From contig JAHEZB010000003.1 in the NCBI GenBank assembly GCA_023251285.1, positions 1 to 23,066 of the forward strand: a DNA stretch of 23,066 bases, in the 5' to 3' direction. This document shows, one piece after another, positions 1 to 6,530 of this stretch. The position numbers and the translations under genes are program-made. The notes beneath the pieces were generated by a model. That model saw only the letters and a program-made list of their open reading frames with translations. It was not told the origin of the DNA and did no database searches. The stretch is from Chitinophagaceae bacterium. GTDB lineage: Bacteria > Bacteroidota > Bacteroidia > Chitinophagales > Chitinophagaceae. How positions within the stretch are numbered: position 1 is the first letter of the stretch; each line of letters begins with the position of its first letter.

Positions 1-216
1 AAATGCGAAGATGTTATTTTTTGCTGGGGAGGGTTTAAAATTATTCGTGAAAAAGGAAGAGATAAGGAACTTATAGAAATGTTTCCCAACGCAAAATGTT
101 TTGGTAAAAATCGAAACGGCACCCCCTTCCACCCTCTCGCAATGATGCCGAGAAATGGCCGCGATCCTGAGAACCCAAAGCTTTATGAATACAAAATAAT
201 TACTAACCATAAATAA
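1..216 (+). CDS. DUF1643-family protein, 3' part only
   Basis: The reading frame is open from base 1 and ends with TAA at 214-216, giving the last 71 residues of a protein whose start lies outside the window. The visible part has a WGGF segment near residue 9, then CFGKNRNGTPFHPLAM, which matches the conserved C-terminal signature of DUF1643 (an LG-T/K-NG-P-HPL pattern). DUF1643 proteins are common in phages and mobile elements; their biochemical role is not established. The next gene starts 12 bases after the stop behind an A-rich leader, so this is probably the upstream member of the same transcription unit. Family assignment is by remembered motif only. Confidence 0.7.
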   Translation, partial: KCEDVIFCWGGFKIIREKGRDKELIEMFPNAKCFGKNRNGTPFHPLAMMPRNGRDPENPKLYEYKIITNHK

Positions 217-228
217 ACAACCAAAAAA

Positions 229-984
229 ATGAAAGGACAAAAAATCATCATTAACCCTGATCTCGATTATTCTGAGAACTGGTACCGGGAAGCAAAAAAA
301 CAAACCGTTGGCACAATCAACAGTTTTGTGTTTAGTCTTATCAGCGAATTTAAACATACGCCTGAATCAAAAATTTGGGCAGCCACCGCCTGTGCAATGG
401 CTTCACTTCACGTTTTTAATAAAAGCAAATCAGGCGGTTTTACCGAACCCGAAACGCGAAATTTGTTATGGGAGGTTTATAGCGCATGGTCAGGCGTTCC
501 AAATTTGTGCGGATATAAATTGATAGATTATAAAAACATGATCTTTCCCTCCAGCCAACCGGATTTTGAAAAAACGATCACCCGCGAAAATTTCACAGCC
601 CTTCAGGAATTTGCACAAAACCGAATTGAGGGACTTGAAAAAGACAAAGCCGATTATGTGGATAAATTAAAAGAGTACCAGGTAGAGCTTGCGAATTTCA
701 TCGAGCGCCATTCTGATTATCACACAAATAAAAATCACTATACCCGGAACCGGCCCGAACAAAACTTTCAGGAGTTGGCTCAGGATGAATTACGCGCCCG
801 TAAGGGCTTTGTTTTCGCCCCCATTGAACCTAAAGCACCGGTTGAAGATAAAGCAATTGTAGATCACTGGTATTCAATTGTGGCCGGTACCGTTCCATTT
901 GGCTATACCATCATTGAGCCTGAGATCGCTGAAGTAAATAACGAAGGAACAAAAGAGCAAGAAAATGGCGAAGAAAAAAAGTAA
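229..984 (+). CDS. Hypothetical phage protein, 251 aa
   Basis: I do not recognise this family. The ATG follows an A-rich leader. The N-terminal half (about residues 15-110) looks globular and mixed, with a W-rich, moderately hydrophobic core. Residues about 125-160 are charged and helical (KDKADYVDKLKEYQVELANF), probably a coiled coil, followed by a basic, His/Asn-rich stretch. The C-terminal tail is strongly acidic and lysine-rich. No signal peptide or TM segment is visible. Its last 20 bases overlap the next gene in another frame, so the two are very likely co-translated. Confidence 0.75.
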   Translation: MKGQKIIINPDLDYSENWYREAKKQTVGTINSFVFSLISEFKHTPESKIWAATACAMASLHVFNKSKSGGFTEPETRNLLWEVYSAWSGVPNLCGYKLIDYKNMIFPSSQPDFEKTITRENFTALQEFAQNRIEGLEKDKADYVDKLKEYQVELANFIERHSDYHTNKNHYTRNRPEQNFQELAQDELRARKGFVFAPIEPKAPVEDKAIVDHWYSIVAGTVPFGYTIIEPEIAEVNNEGTKEQENGEEKK

Positions 985-1261
985 AAAAAAGGAAGTAGAT
1001 GGTACATCTGCCTTTTTAATTCTTGGCCTGCTTGCAGCCATATTTGGCTACACCGTTGTTTCAACCGATTTAATGAAAGGTGCTTTTAAAACGATGGCCA
1101 ACGAAATAAAAGAAACGCTGCTTAACACCACCCTTAAAGACAAGCCAATTGACGAACTGAAAAAGTTAATTAAAGCTTTTGTTGAAGCGGAAGACTATGA
1201 AAGCGCAGCCATCGTTAAAAAAATAATTGATAACAAAAAACTTAAACCCCAAAAATCATAA
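965..1261 (+). CDS. Small membrane protein with UVR-like C-terminal motif
   Basis: 98 residues. A lysine-rich N-terminus (MAKKKSKKKE) is followed by one TM segment at about residues 15-33. The soluble tail at about residues 62-92 has the pattern IDELKKLIKAFVEAEDYESA, like the UVR helical hairpin of UvrB/UvrC (L-x3-L-x3-A-x4-Y/F-E-x-AA). UVR motifs mediate UvrB-UvrC contact in excision repair and also occur in unrelated adaptor proteins. The match here is by eye, and the membrane anchor argues for an interaction module rather than a repair enzyme. It overlaps the preceding gene by 20 bases. Confidence 0.7.
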   Translation: MAKKKSKKKEVDGTSAFLILGLLAAIFGYTVVSTDLMKGAFKTMANEIKETLLNTTLKDKPIDELKKLIKAFVEAEDYESAAIVKKIIDNKKLKPQKS

Positions 1262-1263
1262 AC

Positions 1264-1476
1264 ATGAAAAATCTAACACCACAGGAGCGCGAACAAGTAG
1301 CGCTTGAAGAAATGGCAAAACAACCAACTAAAATTCTTTGCACCCTTGCCGCTGCATCAATGGGCCAAACCTGTATTGCCTCCGGCGCCGCCACAACCGA
1401 AATGGAGATACCTATTGAGATCGAGAATAAAAAGTACAATGTAAAAATGGTAGTAACCGCCACAGAGGTTAAATAA
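1264..1476 (+). CDS. Hypothetical small protein, 70 aa
   Basis: Starts two bases after the previous stop, in an operon-like run. The N-terminal half is helical (residues 1-25). The middle is small-residue rich with a Cys (ASMGQTCIASGAATTE), and the end is a short beta-like segment (YNVKMVVTATEV). There is no TM segment and no family I recognise. Tight spacing to both neighbours is the main support that it is a real gene. Confidence 0.6.
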   Translation: MKNLTPQEREQVALEEMAKQPTKILCTLAAASMGQTCIASGAATTEMEIPIEIENKKYNVKMVVTATEVK

Positions 1477-1503
1477 TTCACTTAAACAAAAACTACAAGC
1501 AAG

Positions 1504-2046
1504 ATGAAAACGATCAAAGTAAAAATTAAAGGAACGGCCCCGCTATTGATGCACAAAATGTCTTCAGCGGATGAGGCGCAAATGGCATCAAAAATTAAAA
1601 AATCGGTTGGACAAAAAAAAGGAGATAACCCGGCTGATTTTCTTTACCTCCATGAAGAGGTAATTTGCCAGCCAGCCGAACACATTTACCAGGCCATTGT
1701 AAAACGCCTATCCGGTTACAAAATTCAGGGCCAAGGCAAAAAAACATATAAAGACCTTGGTAAAGGCTGCATACAGGTTTATCCTGAAATGATCCCGCAT
1801 TTAAAAGCGGATTGGGTACCTGATGAAAGAACGGTTGTGGTACCGGCAACGAGAGGGCGAATATTAAGGATCAGGCCGCGCTTTAATGATTGGGAGTTAG
1901 CATTCAATATCCGAATTATAAATGATGATATGCCATCCGACGTGGTAAAACTTTGTTTAGATGATGCAGGCCGCGAAGGGGGCATAGGCGATTACAGGCC
2001 GCGCTTTGGTTTGTTTATGGTTACTGAGTTTATCGAAGAAAATTAG
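1504..2046 (+). CDS. Possible RAMP/Cas7-like fold protein, 180 aa
   Basis: The protein opens with a beta strand and the segment KGTAPLLMHKM, and ends with AGREGGIGDYRPRFGLFMV, a glycine-rich G-I-G-D-x-R-P-x-x-G-x-F motif. In between is a conserved-looking RGRILRIRPRF segment. This arrangement recalls RAMP-superfamily (Cas7-like) proteins and a group of phage hypotheticals that share the terminal GIGDxRP motif. There are no other CRISPR-type genes nearby, so if the fold is right it is a standalone nucleic-acid-binding protein. This is inference from motif memory. The final G of its TAG stop is also the first base of the first pentamer array. Confidence 0.65.
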   Translation: MKTIKVKIKGTAPLLMHKMSSADEAQMASKIKKSVGQKKGDNPADFLYLHEEVICQPAEHIYQAIVKRLSGYKIQGQGKKTYKDLGKGCIQVYPEMIPHLKADWVPDERTVVVPATRGRILRIRPRFNDWELAFNIRIINDDMPSDVVKLCLDDAGREGGIGDYRPRFGLFMVTEFIEEN

Positions 2047-2091
2047 GGGTGGGGCGAGCAGAGGAATGGCCCGGAGCGGAAAGGTTTTTTT
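2046..2091 (+). repeat. Pentamer array 1 (8 units) ending in T7
   Basis: Eight consecutive five-base units in strict register, seven of them fitting NNGGN (for example GAGGA, ATGGC, CCGGA, GCGGA). The last unit is AAGGT, running into seven T at 2085-2091. The first unit uses the G of the upstream TAG stop. An A/T-only leader of 19 bases separates the T run from the GTG at 2111. The deviating unit is GAGCA, followed by GAGGA, a pair that recurs in array 3. Confidence 0.85.
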
Positions 2092-2110
2092 AACTATAAA
2101 AAATAAAAAA

Positions 2111-2377
2111 GTGAAAAGACAAGCATTGATTTGTAAGGATTGCAATACAGAAATATTCAGTGATACTAATATGGTAATGCTGAAGGATGCTATTTGGAAA
2201 AAAGTATCTGATTCTTTTGAAGATGCAATATGTGACAAGTGCATAGAAAAAAGGCTCGGCAGAAATATTACCCTGAGTGATTTTAAACCATCGTCTATTA
2301 ACGGTGTTGAAATGATACCATGCAATCAATTTTGGCTAATTTATAAAGGAGTGGAGTTGAACGGCGGGCAAAAGTGA
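2111..2377 (+). CDS. Small zinc-ribbon-like protein, GTG start
   Basis: The frame is open from 2006, but an upstream start would lie inside the preceding gene and translate array 1. GTG at 2111 follows an A-rich leader very like the one before the next gene (2402-2421) and gives 88 residues. Two CxxC pairs, C8-x2-C11 and C41-x2-C44, suggest one zinc site. The region between them is helical and the C-terminus is unlike any family I know. Its last ten codons are encoded by pentamer array 2, so the ending YKGVELNGGQK may be imposed by the array rather than by protein function. Confidence 0.6.
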   Translation: MKRQALICKDCNTEIFSDTNMVMLKDAIWKKVSDSFEDAICDKCIEKRLGRNITLSDFKPSSINGVEMIPCNQFWLIYKGVELNGGQK

Positions 2378-2401
2378 GGCGTGGACTGGAGAGGTTTTTT
2401 T
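2346..2401 (+). repeat. Pentamer array 2 (10 units), overlaps a coding end, ends in T7
   Basis: Ten units in register from 2346, seven of them NNGGN, ending GAGGT and T7 at 2395-2401. The first six units lie wholly or partly upstream of the TGA stop (2375-2377), so the array runs across a gene end without losing phase. The block GTGGAGTTGA at 2351-2360 recurs exactly in array 6 (2880-2889), and the next five bases differ by only one. Confidence 0.8.
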
Positions 2402-2421
2402 AATAACATAAAAATAAAAGT

Positions 2422-2604
2422 ATGAAAACAGCTAAAACTAAAAGAAGTGCAGGAGTTAAAGTAAAAACAACGCCCTGGCCAAAAGGTGTAACGGCAAGAA
2501 AAAAAGATACCGTAAAAAATAGGTGTGTTGGTTGTGGCTGCTTAATAGCCGTTGGCCATAACCTTTGCGGTGAATGCGCTTGCGAAGATGATAGTGGATA
2601 TTAA
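2422..2604 (+). CDS. Small cysteine-rich zinc-finger protein, 60 aa
   Basis: The first half is basic (many K/R). The second half carries six cysteines: C35-x2-C38-x-C40, then C49-x2-C52-x-C54, followed by an acidic tail. This is a plausible zinc ribbon of the size seen in small phage nucleic-acid-binding or host-takeover proteins; the target is unknown. The ATG follows the T7 of array 2 and a 20-base A/T-rich leader. Array 3 begins two bases after the stop. The gene is therefore bracketed by arrays, cassette-like. Confidence 0.7.
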   Translation: MKTAKTKRSAGVKVKTTPWPKGVTARKKDTVKNRCVGCGCLIAVGHNLCGECACEDDSGY

Positions 2605-2606
2605 TA

Positions 2607-2667
2607 GCGGGATGGAAAGGAGAGGCCCGGATGAGAGAGGCGAGCAGAGGACTGGAATGGTTTTTTT
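2607..2667 (+). repeat. Pentamer array 3 (11 units) ending in T7
   Basis: Eleven units in register, nine fitting NNGGN, ending ATGGT and T7 (2661-2667). It contains the GAGCA GAGGA pair shared with array 1. No gene follows; a 34-base A/T-rich spacer leads directly to array 4. Confidence 0.85.
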
Positions 2668-2701
2668 GAAATTACAAACCCGAATATATAAATTTTGAGA
2701 T

Positions 2702-2767
2702 TTGGATGGGACAGGAATTGTAAGCAGAGGAATTGCATGGACAGGAGTTGAAAGGAAAGGTTTTTTT
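2702..2767 (+). repeat. Pentamer array 4 (12 units) ending in T7
   Basis: Twelve units in register, eight fitting NNGGN. The exceptions are ATTGT, AAGCA, ATTGC and GTTGA, each keeping one G in the core. It ends AAGGA AAGGT and T7 (2761-2767). It shares TGGGACAGGA with array 5 and GGAGTTGA with arrays 2 and 6. No reading frame separates it from array 5. Confidence 0.85.
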
Positions 2768-2790
2768 GAAAACAATTAAACTTAAAATAT

Positions 2791-2854
2791 TAGGCAAGGA
2801 TGGGACAGGAACGGATTAAAGTGGCAAGGATCGGTTCGGATGGGAAAGGTTTTT
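2791..2854 (+). repeat. Pentamer array 5 (12 units) ending in T5
   Basis: The cleanest array: 11 of 12 units are NNGGN and only TTAAA at 2816-2820 breaks the rule. It ends TGGGA AAGGT with a shortened T run (2850-2854). Only five bases (GAAAT) separate it from array 6. Confidence 0.85.
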
Positions 2855-2859
2855 GAAAT

Positions 2860-2926
2860 GGGGTGAGGACGGGAATGGAGTGGAGTTGACCGGCAAGGAA
2901 GGCAGAGGAAAGGAAAGGTTTTTTTT
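2860..2926 (+). repeat. Pentamer array 6 (12 units) ending in T8, upstream of the methyltransferase
   Basis: Twelve units, ten fitting NNGGN, ending GAGGA AAGGA AAGGT and T8 (2919-2926). The methyltransferase ATG lies 12 bases after the T run behind an A/T-only leader, so this array would form the purine-rich 5' leader of that gene's message. It shares GTGGAGTTGA with array 2 and GCAGAGGA with arrays 1, 3 and 4. Confidence 0.85.
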
Positions 2927-2938
2927 AATAATTAATTT

Positions 2939-4666
2939 ATGCAAGTAGAAATAAAAATAAAAGGAGGAGATTTTTTTGCCGGTGGTGGCGGTGTAACGGT
3001 TGCCATGCGAGAGATTGAAAATTTAGAATGCCGATGGATATTAAACCATGATCCAGCTGCTATCCGAACAAACTCGTTTAACAATCCTAATGTAAAGTGT
3101 TTTTGGGCTGATTTTTACAAACAAGACGAGAGGCAACTTGAACTTGTGGATTTTGTGTGGGCATCAATTGAATGTACCCAGCATAGCCGCGCTAAAGGTA
3201 AAAAAGCCAAAAAAATCGGCAGCTATATGCTGGGATGGGAATTTTTAAGGTATGTAAGACACATAAATCCGTATTTAATCGGAATTGAAAATGTACCGGA
3301 GTTTAAAGAATGGTCACCAATTAGAATTTTGGAAGATGTAAAAAACTCAACTAAAGCATATTCAGCTCTTTTATTTGATGAGGAAGGACATTATCATATA
3401 GAGCCAATTGAAGGAAGAGAGGGCGAGGAATTTGAACGATGGAAACAGGCTATTATAGACCTTGGTTATGATTACTCTGAAAGAATTTTTAATGCCGCGG
3501 ATCATGGCATCCCTACCAGGCGCGTCCGGTTCTTCTGTTATTTTTATAAGAAACACCTAAACATGCAAATTCCCTGGGCGCCATTAACACATAATAAAAA
3601 TGGTACCGACGGACTTAAACAATGGGTTGCTTGTAAGCACTATATTAATTTGACTAACGAAGGCCAAAGCATTTTTGGGCGGGAATTTAATCCTAATGTA
3701 GCGAAGGGCCATAGGAAGCCTCTTTGTGTAAATACTCTCAAAAGGGTTTCGGGTGGGATAAAAAAAATTCACCCGGAAATGTATATGCTCATGCAGTATT
3801 ACGGCAACGGAATTAACGCCCAAAGTATAGACGCCCCTTTAAACGCGGTTCGTACAAAAGACTGTCATGCGCTTTTGAAAATAGAAAAATTCAGATTTAT
3901 CCAAGACTATTGCAGACAGGATATTTATAATAAGCTGGATGATCCAATGTCGCCGCAACTAACCTGGCAAACTAAGCACTTTGTTACGATTGAAAAAAAA
4001 CAAATGCTTGCGGACTACTACAGTCGGGAAGATACCGCAACCAGCCTGGACAAACCCGCAAATGCGATACGGACCGAAAACAGTAAACACCTTTTAACAA
4101 TGCAATTTGTTTCAGATGGTACATTTTCAACTGAAAGCAAAAACCAATCATTAGAAGACCCAATAAACACTTTAACAGGCCAGCAAAGGCACCAGTTAGC
4201 ACAGGTTAAATTGGATTTTATAAGTATTCAAAATAATAGTAATGGCAATCCTGGCGCCAACAATCATAGCATTGACGAACCAGCATGGGCCATTACCAAA
4301 GTTGAAAAGTTGCAGTTCATTTCCACCTACTTTAATTCTTCAGGTAATCCGGGTTCGCAAAATAGCAGCATTGAGGAACCCCTTGGCGCCGTTTTAACCG
4401 GCGAAAATAAAAAAGCATTAATTACCGCGTTACAAAACGGCGAGATTGATTTTGATATTAAGATGAGATTTTTGGAACCTGAAGAGCTTGGAAGGATCAC
4501 TACTTTTCCGCATGGTTATTTCACAAATCCAAGGTTAAAACTTTCCCGGAAAGCAGCAACAAAATTAATTGGCAATGCCGTTCCGCCTGAATGGGCAAAA
4601 ATAATTATTGAACCAGTGATAAATGAACTAAGGAAAATTTTACTAACAAATTTAAAACCCGCCTAA
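2939..4666 (+). CDS. DNA (cytosine-5-)-methyltransferase with six internal repeats
   Basis: Transfers methyl from SAM to C5 of cytosine in DNA. Motif I is GGDFFAGGGG (residues 9-18). The catalytic loop is ASIECTQHS with Cys79, an EC variant of the usual PC. ENV is E117-N118-V119. A TRRVR motif (about 193-197) corresponds to motif VIII. Motifs IX and X are RFLEPEELGRITTFPHGY (510-527) and IGNAVPPEWA (544-553). Between motifs VIII and IX, residues about 283-497 hold six repeats of about 36 residues (pattern YY...SIDxPLxxVxT...HxL), in the target-recognition position. At 575 residues it is longer than simple M.HhaI-type enzymes because of these. It overlaps the nuclease-like gene by one base. 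Likely role: protecting phage DNA from host restriction, or half of a restriction pair. Confidence 0.93.
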   Translation: MQVEIKIKGGDFFAGGGGVTVAMREIENLECRWILNHDPAAIRTNSFNNPNVKCFWADFYKQDERQLELVDFVWASIECTQHSRAKGKKAKKIGSYMLGWEFLRYVRHINPYLIGIENVPEFKEWSPIRILEDVKNSTKAYSALLFDEEGHYHIEPIEGREGEEFERWKQAIIDLGYDYSERIFNAADHGIPTRRVRFFCYFYKKHLNMQIPWAPLTHNKNGTDGLKQWVACKHYINLTNEGQSIFGREFNPNVAKGHRKPLCVNTLKRVSGGIKKIHPEMYMLMQYYGNGINAQSIDAPLNAVRTKDCHALLKIEKFRFIQDYCRQDIYNKLDDPMSPQLTWQTKHFVTIEKKQMLADYYSREDTATSLDKPANAIRTENSKHLLTMQFVSDGTFSTESKNQSLEDPINTLTGQQRHQLAQVKLDFISIQNNSNGNPGANNHSIDEPAWAITKVEKLQFISTYFNSSGNPGSQNSSIEEPLGAVLTGENKKALITALQNGEIDFDIKMRFLEPEELGRITTFPHGYFTNPRLKLSRKAATKLIGNAVPPEWAKIIIEPVINELRKILLTNLKPA

Positions 4667-5181
4667 TGACCACAAAAGAAATACAGTTGTTAGTTGGCCG
4701 TTCACAGGTGCTAAAGTATCATTCGCCAGTTTGCGAAAATGTAAAAGATGCGCTGGGCATTTGCGAATTTGATGTTTTGTCCGTTTCCAAAAGCGAAATG
4801 GTTTATGAGTTTGAAGTTAAAATTTCGCGTTCAGATTTTAAGGCAGACCTCAAAAAGAAAAAACACGAATATTATTCTAAGGGCTTTGAACACAGAACGC
4901 GAACACCCAATTATTTTTCTTATGTATGCCCAGCCGATTTAATAAAATTGGGAGAGATCGCAAGCTCAACCGGCCTTTATTATGCAGCTAATGGAGAAAT
5001 TACAGAGATCAGGAAACCAAAACGTCTGCATGATTTTATACACGACAAAAATAAGCTAAACGCTAAAATTTGTAGGATTACTTCAGAGCGCCAATTCTTA
5101 GGCGCTTGCAGATTGACTTATGAAAATAAAGCAATAACAGAACGTTACGCAAATAGAGAAACCAACCAAAGTGAATATTAA
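4666..5181 (+). CDS. PD-(D/E)XK-like nuclease, 171 aa
   Basis: The N-terminal domain shows a plausible PD-(D/E)XK core: D36 (CEFDV), then E50-V51-K52 (YEFEVKISRSDF) and a basic helix (KADLKKKKHEYY). This is followed by a strand with NYFSYVCPADLI and GLYYA, a layout similar to MmcB/DUF-type repair nucleases that accompany phage methyltransferases. The start codon overlaps the methyltransferase stop (TAATG), implying translational coupling. It could act as a modification-dependent or site-specific endonuclease or as a repair nuclease; its sequence does not decide between these. Confidence 0.65.
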   Translation: MTTKEIQLLVGRSQVLKYHSPVCENVKDALGICEFDVLSVSKSEMVYEFEVKISRSDFKADLKKKKHEYYSKGFEHRTRTPNYFSYVCPADLIKLGEIASSTGLYYAANGEITEIRKPKRLHDFIHDKNKLNAKICRITSERQFLGACRLTYENKAITERYANRETNQSEY

Positions 5182-5182
5182 T

Positions 5183-5413
5183 ATGAAAAAGAAAATTTTT
5201 ATAAACTTGCTTTTGCTCGCAATAGGTGGGCTTTTATTTTACGCGATGTGGAAACACGTTGAAGAAAACCGGAACATGAAATACCGGATTGAATGGAGCG
5301 ACGGAAGGGTGATGCAATCCGATTACACAAACTATTATAAAATCTTGTCTTCCGGGTGCATTGAGTACAATGGCCAAACCCGGTGCGGCACTTATGCAGT
5401 TAGAATAAATTAA
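5183..5413 (+). CDS. Small single-TM protein, 76 aa
   Basis: I take ATG 5183, one base after the previous stop, rather than GTG 5171 inside the nuclease gene. The product begins MKKK, then a hydrophobic segment (about residues 5-22) and a polar, probably periplasmic domain with two cysteines (SGCIEYNGQTRCG) that could form a disulfide. The topology suggests an N-in, C-out membrane-anchored protein. No family recognised. Confidence 0.6.
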   Translation: MKKKIFINLLLLAIGGLLFYAMWKHVEENRNMKYRIEWSDGRVMQSDYTNYYKILSSGCIEYNGQTRCGTYAVRIN

Positions 5414-5426
5414 TCCAAAAAAAACC

Positions 5427-5759
5427 ATGACATTAAAAGAAGTATTAATCGGCCTTTGCTTTATGGCTATCCCCCTACTCTATATTATTTACAAAATTTG
5501 GGAAGACTGGAAAGCCTGGTTAAAAATTAAGCGAAGGCAAAACGCCAGGGCAAATAAATTAAAGCGCAGGATTTTATGCGAAATAAGGAGTACCCATCGG
5601 CGGTATAGGAGCCTTAGTTTATGGATGCAGCATGATTGGGACCTTACAAATTATACGCTGGCTATCAAGGAAATTAAAGAGATCAACGAGAGCTTACAAA
5701 AAGGACTTGACTTTATTACTGAACGCGACAATGAGCAAAAACGAGAAAATATTATTTGA
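5427..5759 (+). CDS. Membrane-anchored basic/helical protein, 110 aa
   Basis: An N-terminal TM helix (about residues 5-25) is followed by a strongly basic region (KIKRRQNARANKLKRRI) and a long helix likely to form a coiled coil. The positive-inside rule would place the basic tail in the cytoplasm. Function unknown. Its last 29 bases overlap the next gene. Confidence 0.6.
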   Translation: MTLKEVLIGLCFMAIPLLYIIYKIWEDWKAWLKIKRRQNARANKLKRRILCEIRSTHRRYRSLSLWMQHDWDLTNYTLAIKEIKEINESLQKGLDFITERDNEQKRENII

Positions 5760-5940
5760 ACTTTTAAAATTAAACGGCTTTAACCCACAGCGAGTTTGGT
5801 ATGAAAGTAATTTTTCATGGCACCCTGATCGTGGATGGTACGCCCTAATGGAAAACGGCGAAGAATACAAGCTGAGTAGAAATTATGATGAGGCAAAAGC
5901 AAACATTGAAAATAAAACAATTAAAAAAACAGAAATATGA
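5731..5940 (+). CDS. Hypothetical small protein, 69 aa
   Basis: The frame is open from 5632, but ATG 5731 is preferred because it avoids a 128-base overlap and gives a compact globular product (MSKNEKILFELLKLNGF...). A WHPDRGWYALMENGEEYKLS segment reads as a beta hairpin followed by a helix. It resembles small phage proteins of unknown role. The stop overlaps the next start (ATGA, 5937-5940). Confidence 0.55.
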   Translation: MSKNEKILFELLKLNGFNPQRVWYESNFSWHPDRGWYALMENGEEYKLSRNYDEAKANIENKTIKKTEI

Positions 5941-6527
5941 AATACTTTATCGACACCGAATTTATTGAAGGCTTCCATAAGCCTCTATTTGGCAAAAAGC
6001 GCCACTTTATTGATCTGATCAGTATTGCAGTGGTTGCAGAAGATGGCCGCGAGTATTACGCCATTAGCAACGAATTTAACCCGCGCCTGGCAGATCAGTG
6101 GGTTAAGGATAATGTAATTGCCCGGATAGACGAGCCGTTTTACGAGGCTGCCTCCAACGTTCAATGGGAAGCAGGCAGGGCCGCAATTATTAAGAATGAA
6201 AAGGAACGTGCCACAAAATCCAACAAATTGATTGCACAAGAATTAATTAACTTTTGCGCTCCTGAAGATAACCCTCAGTTTTACGGTTATTTTGCGGATT
6301 ACGATTGGGTTCTCCTCTGCTCTCTTTTTGGCAGAATGATTGATCTTCCAAAAGGGTTCCCAATGTTTTGTTTTGACCTTAAACAAATGATGGAAGAACG
6401 CGGCCTTACAAAAGCATGGAAACAAGCGCATTGCCCGGAACCGGAAAACGCCCATAATGCTTTGGCAGATGCACGATGGAACAGGAATCTTTATACCACA
6501 ATGATCGTACTTCCAAAAAAATTCTAA
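5937..6527 (+). CDS. DnaQ-like 3'-5' exonuclease
   Basis: An RNase H-fold exonuclease of the DEDDh type that removes 3' nucleotides from DNA or RNA. Visible residues are D6 and E8 in FIDTEF (Exo I), D121/D123 in FADYDW (Exo II), and H173 with D178 in HNALADAR (Exo III). At 196 residues with no polymerase domain it is a standalone nuclease of the phage type (compare DUF5051-like exoribonucleases). ATGA overlap with the preceding gene indicates coupling. Substrate (DNA proofreading, RNA decay or host DNA breakdown) cannot be told from sequence. Confidence 0.85.
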   Translation: MKYFIDTEFIEGFHKPLFGKKRHFIDLISIAVVAEDGREYYAISNEFNPRLADQWVKDNVIARIDEPFYEAASNVQWEAGRAAIIKNEKERATKSNKLIAQELINFCAPEDNPQFYGYFADYDWVLLCSLFGRMIDLPKGFPMFCFDLKQMMEERGLTKAWKQAHCPEPENAHNALADARWNRNLYTTMIVLPKKF

Positions 6528-6530
6528 CCA

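Noticed and set aside
2006..2110. Upstream extension of the 88-residue zinc-ribbon gene
   Set aside because: It would overlap the preceding gene and translate pentamer array 1; the GTG at 2111 has a proper A-rich leader.
2046..2926. CRISPR array
   Set aside because: The unit is five bases long and degenerate, with no 25-40 base repeat alternating with unique spacers and no cas genes.
2046..2926. Rho-independent terminators (GG-rich stretch followed by T runs)
   Set aside because: The stretches are almost free of C and pyrimidines and cannot fold into a stem; only the T run resembles a terminator.
2046..2926. CsrA/RsmA binding sites (ANGGA)
   Set aside because: Many units match the core, but the strict five-base phase and up to 12 units exceed CsrA targets, and CsrA is generally not found in Bacteroidota.
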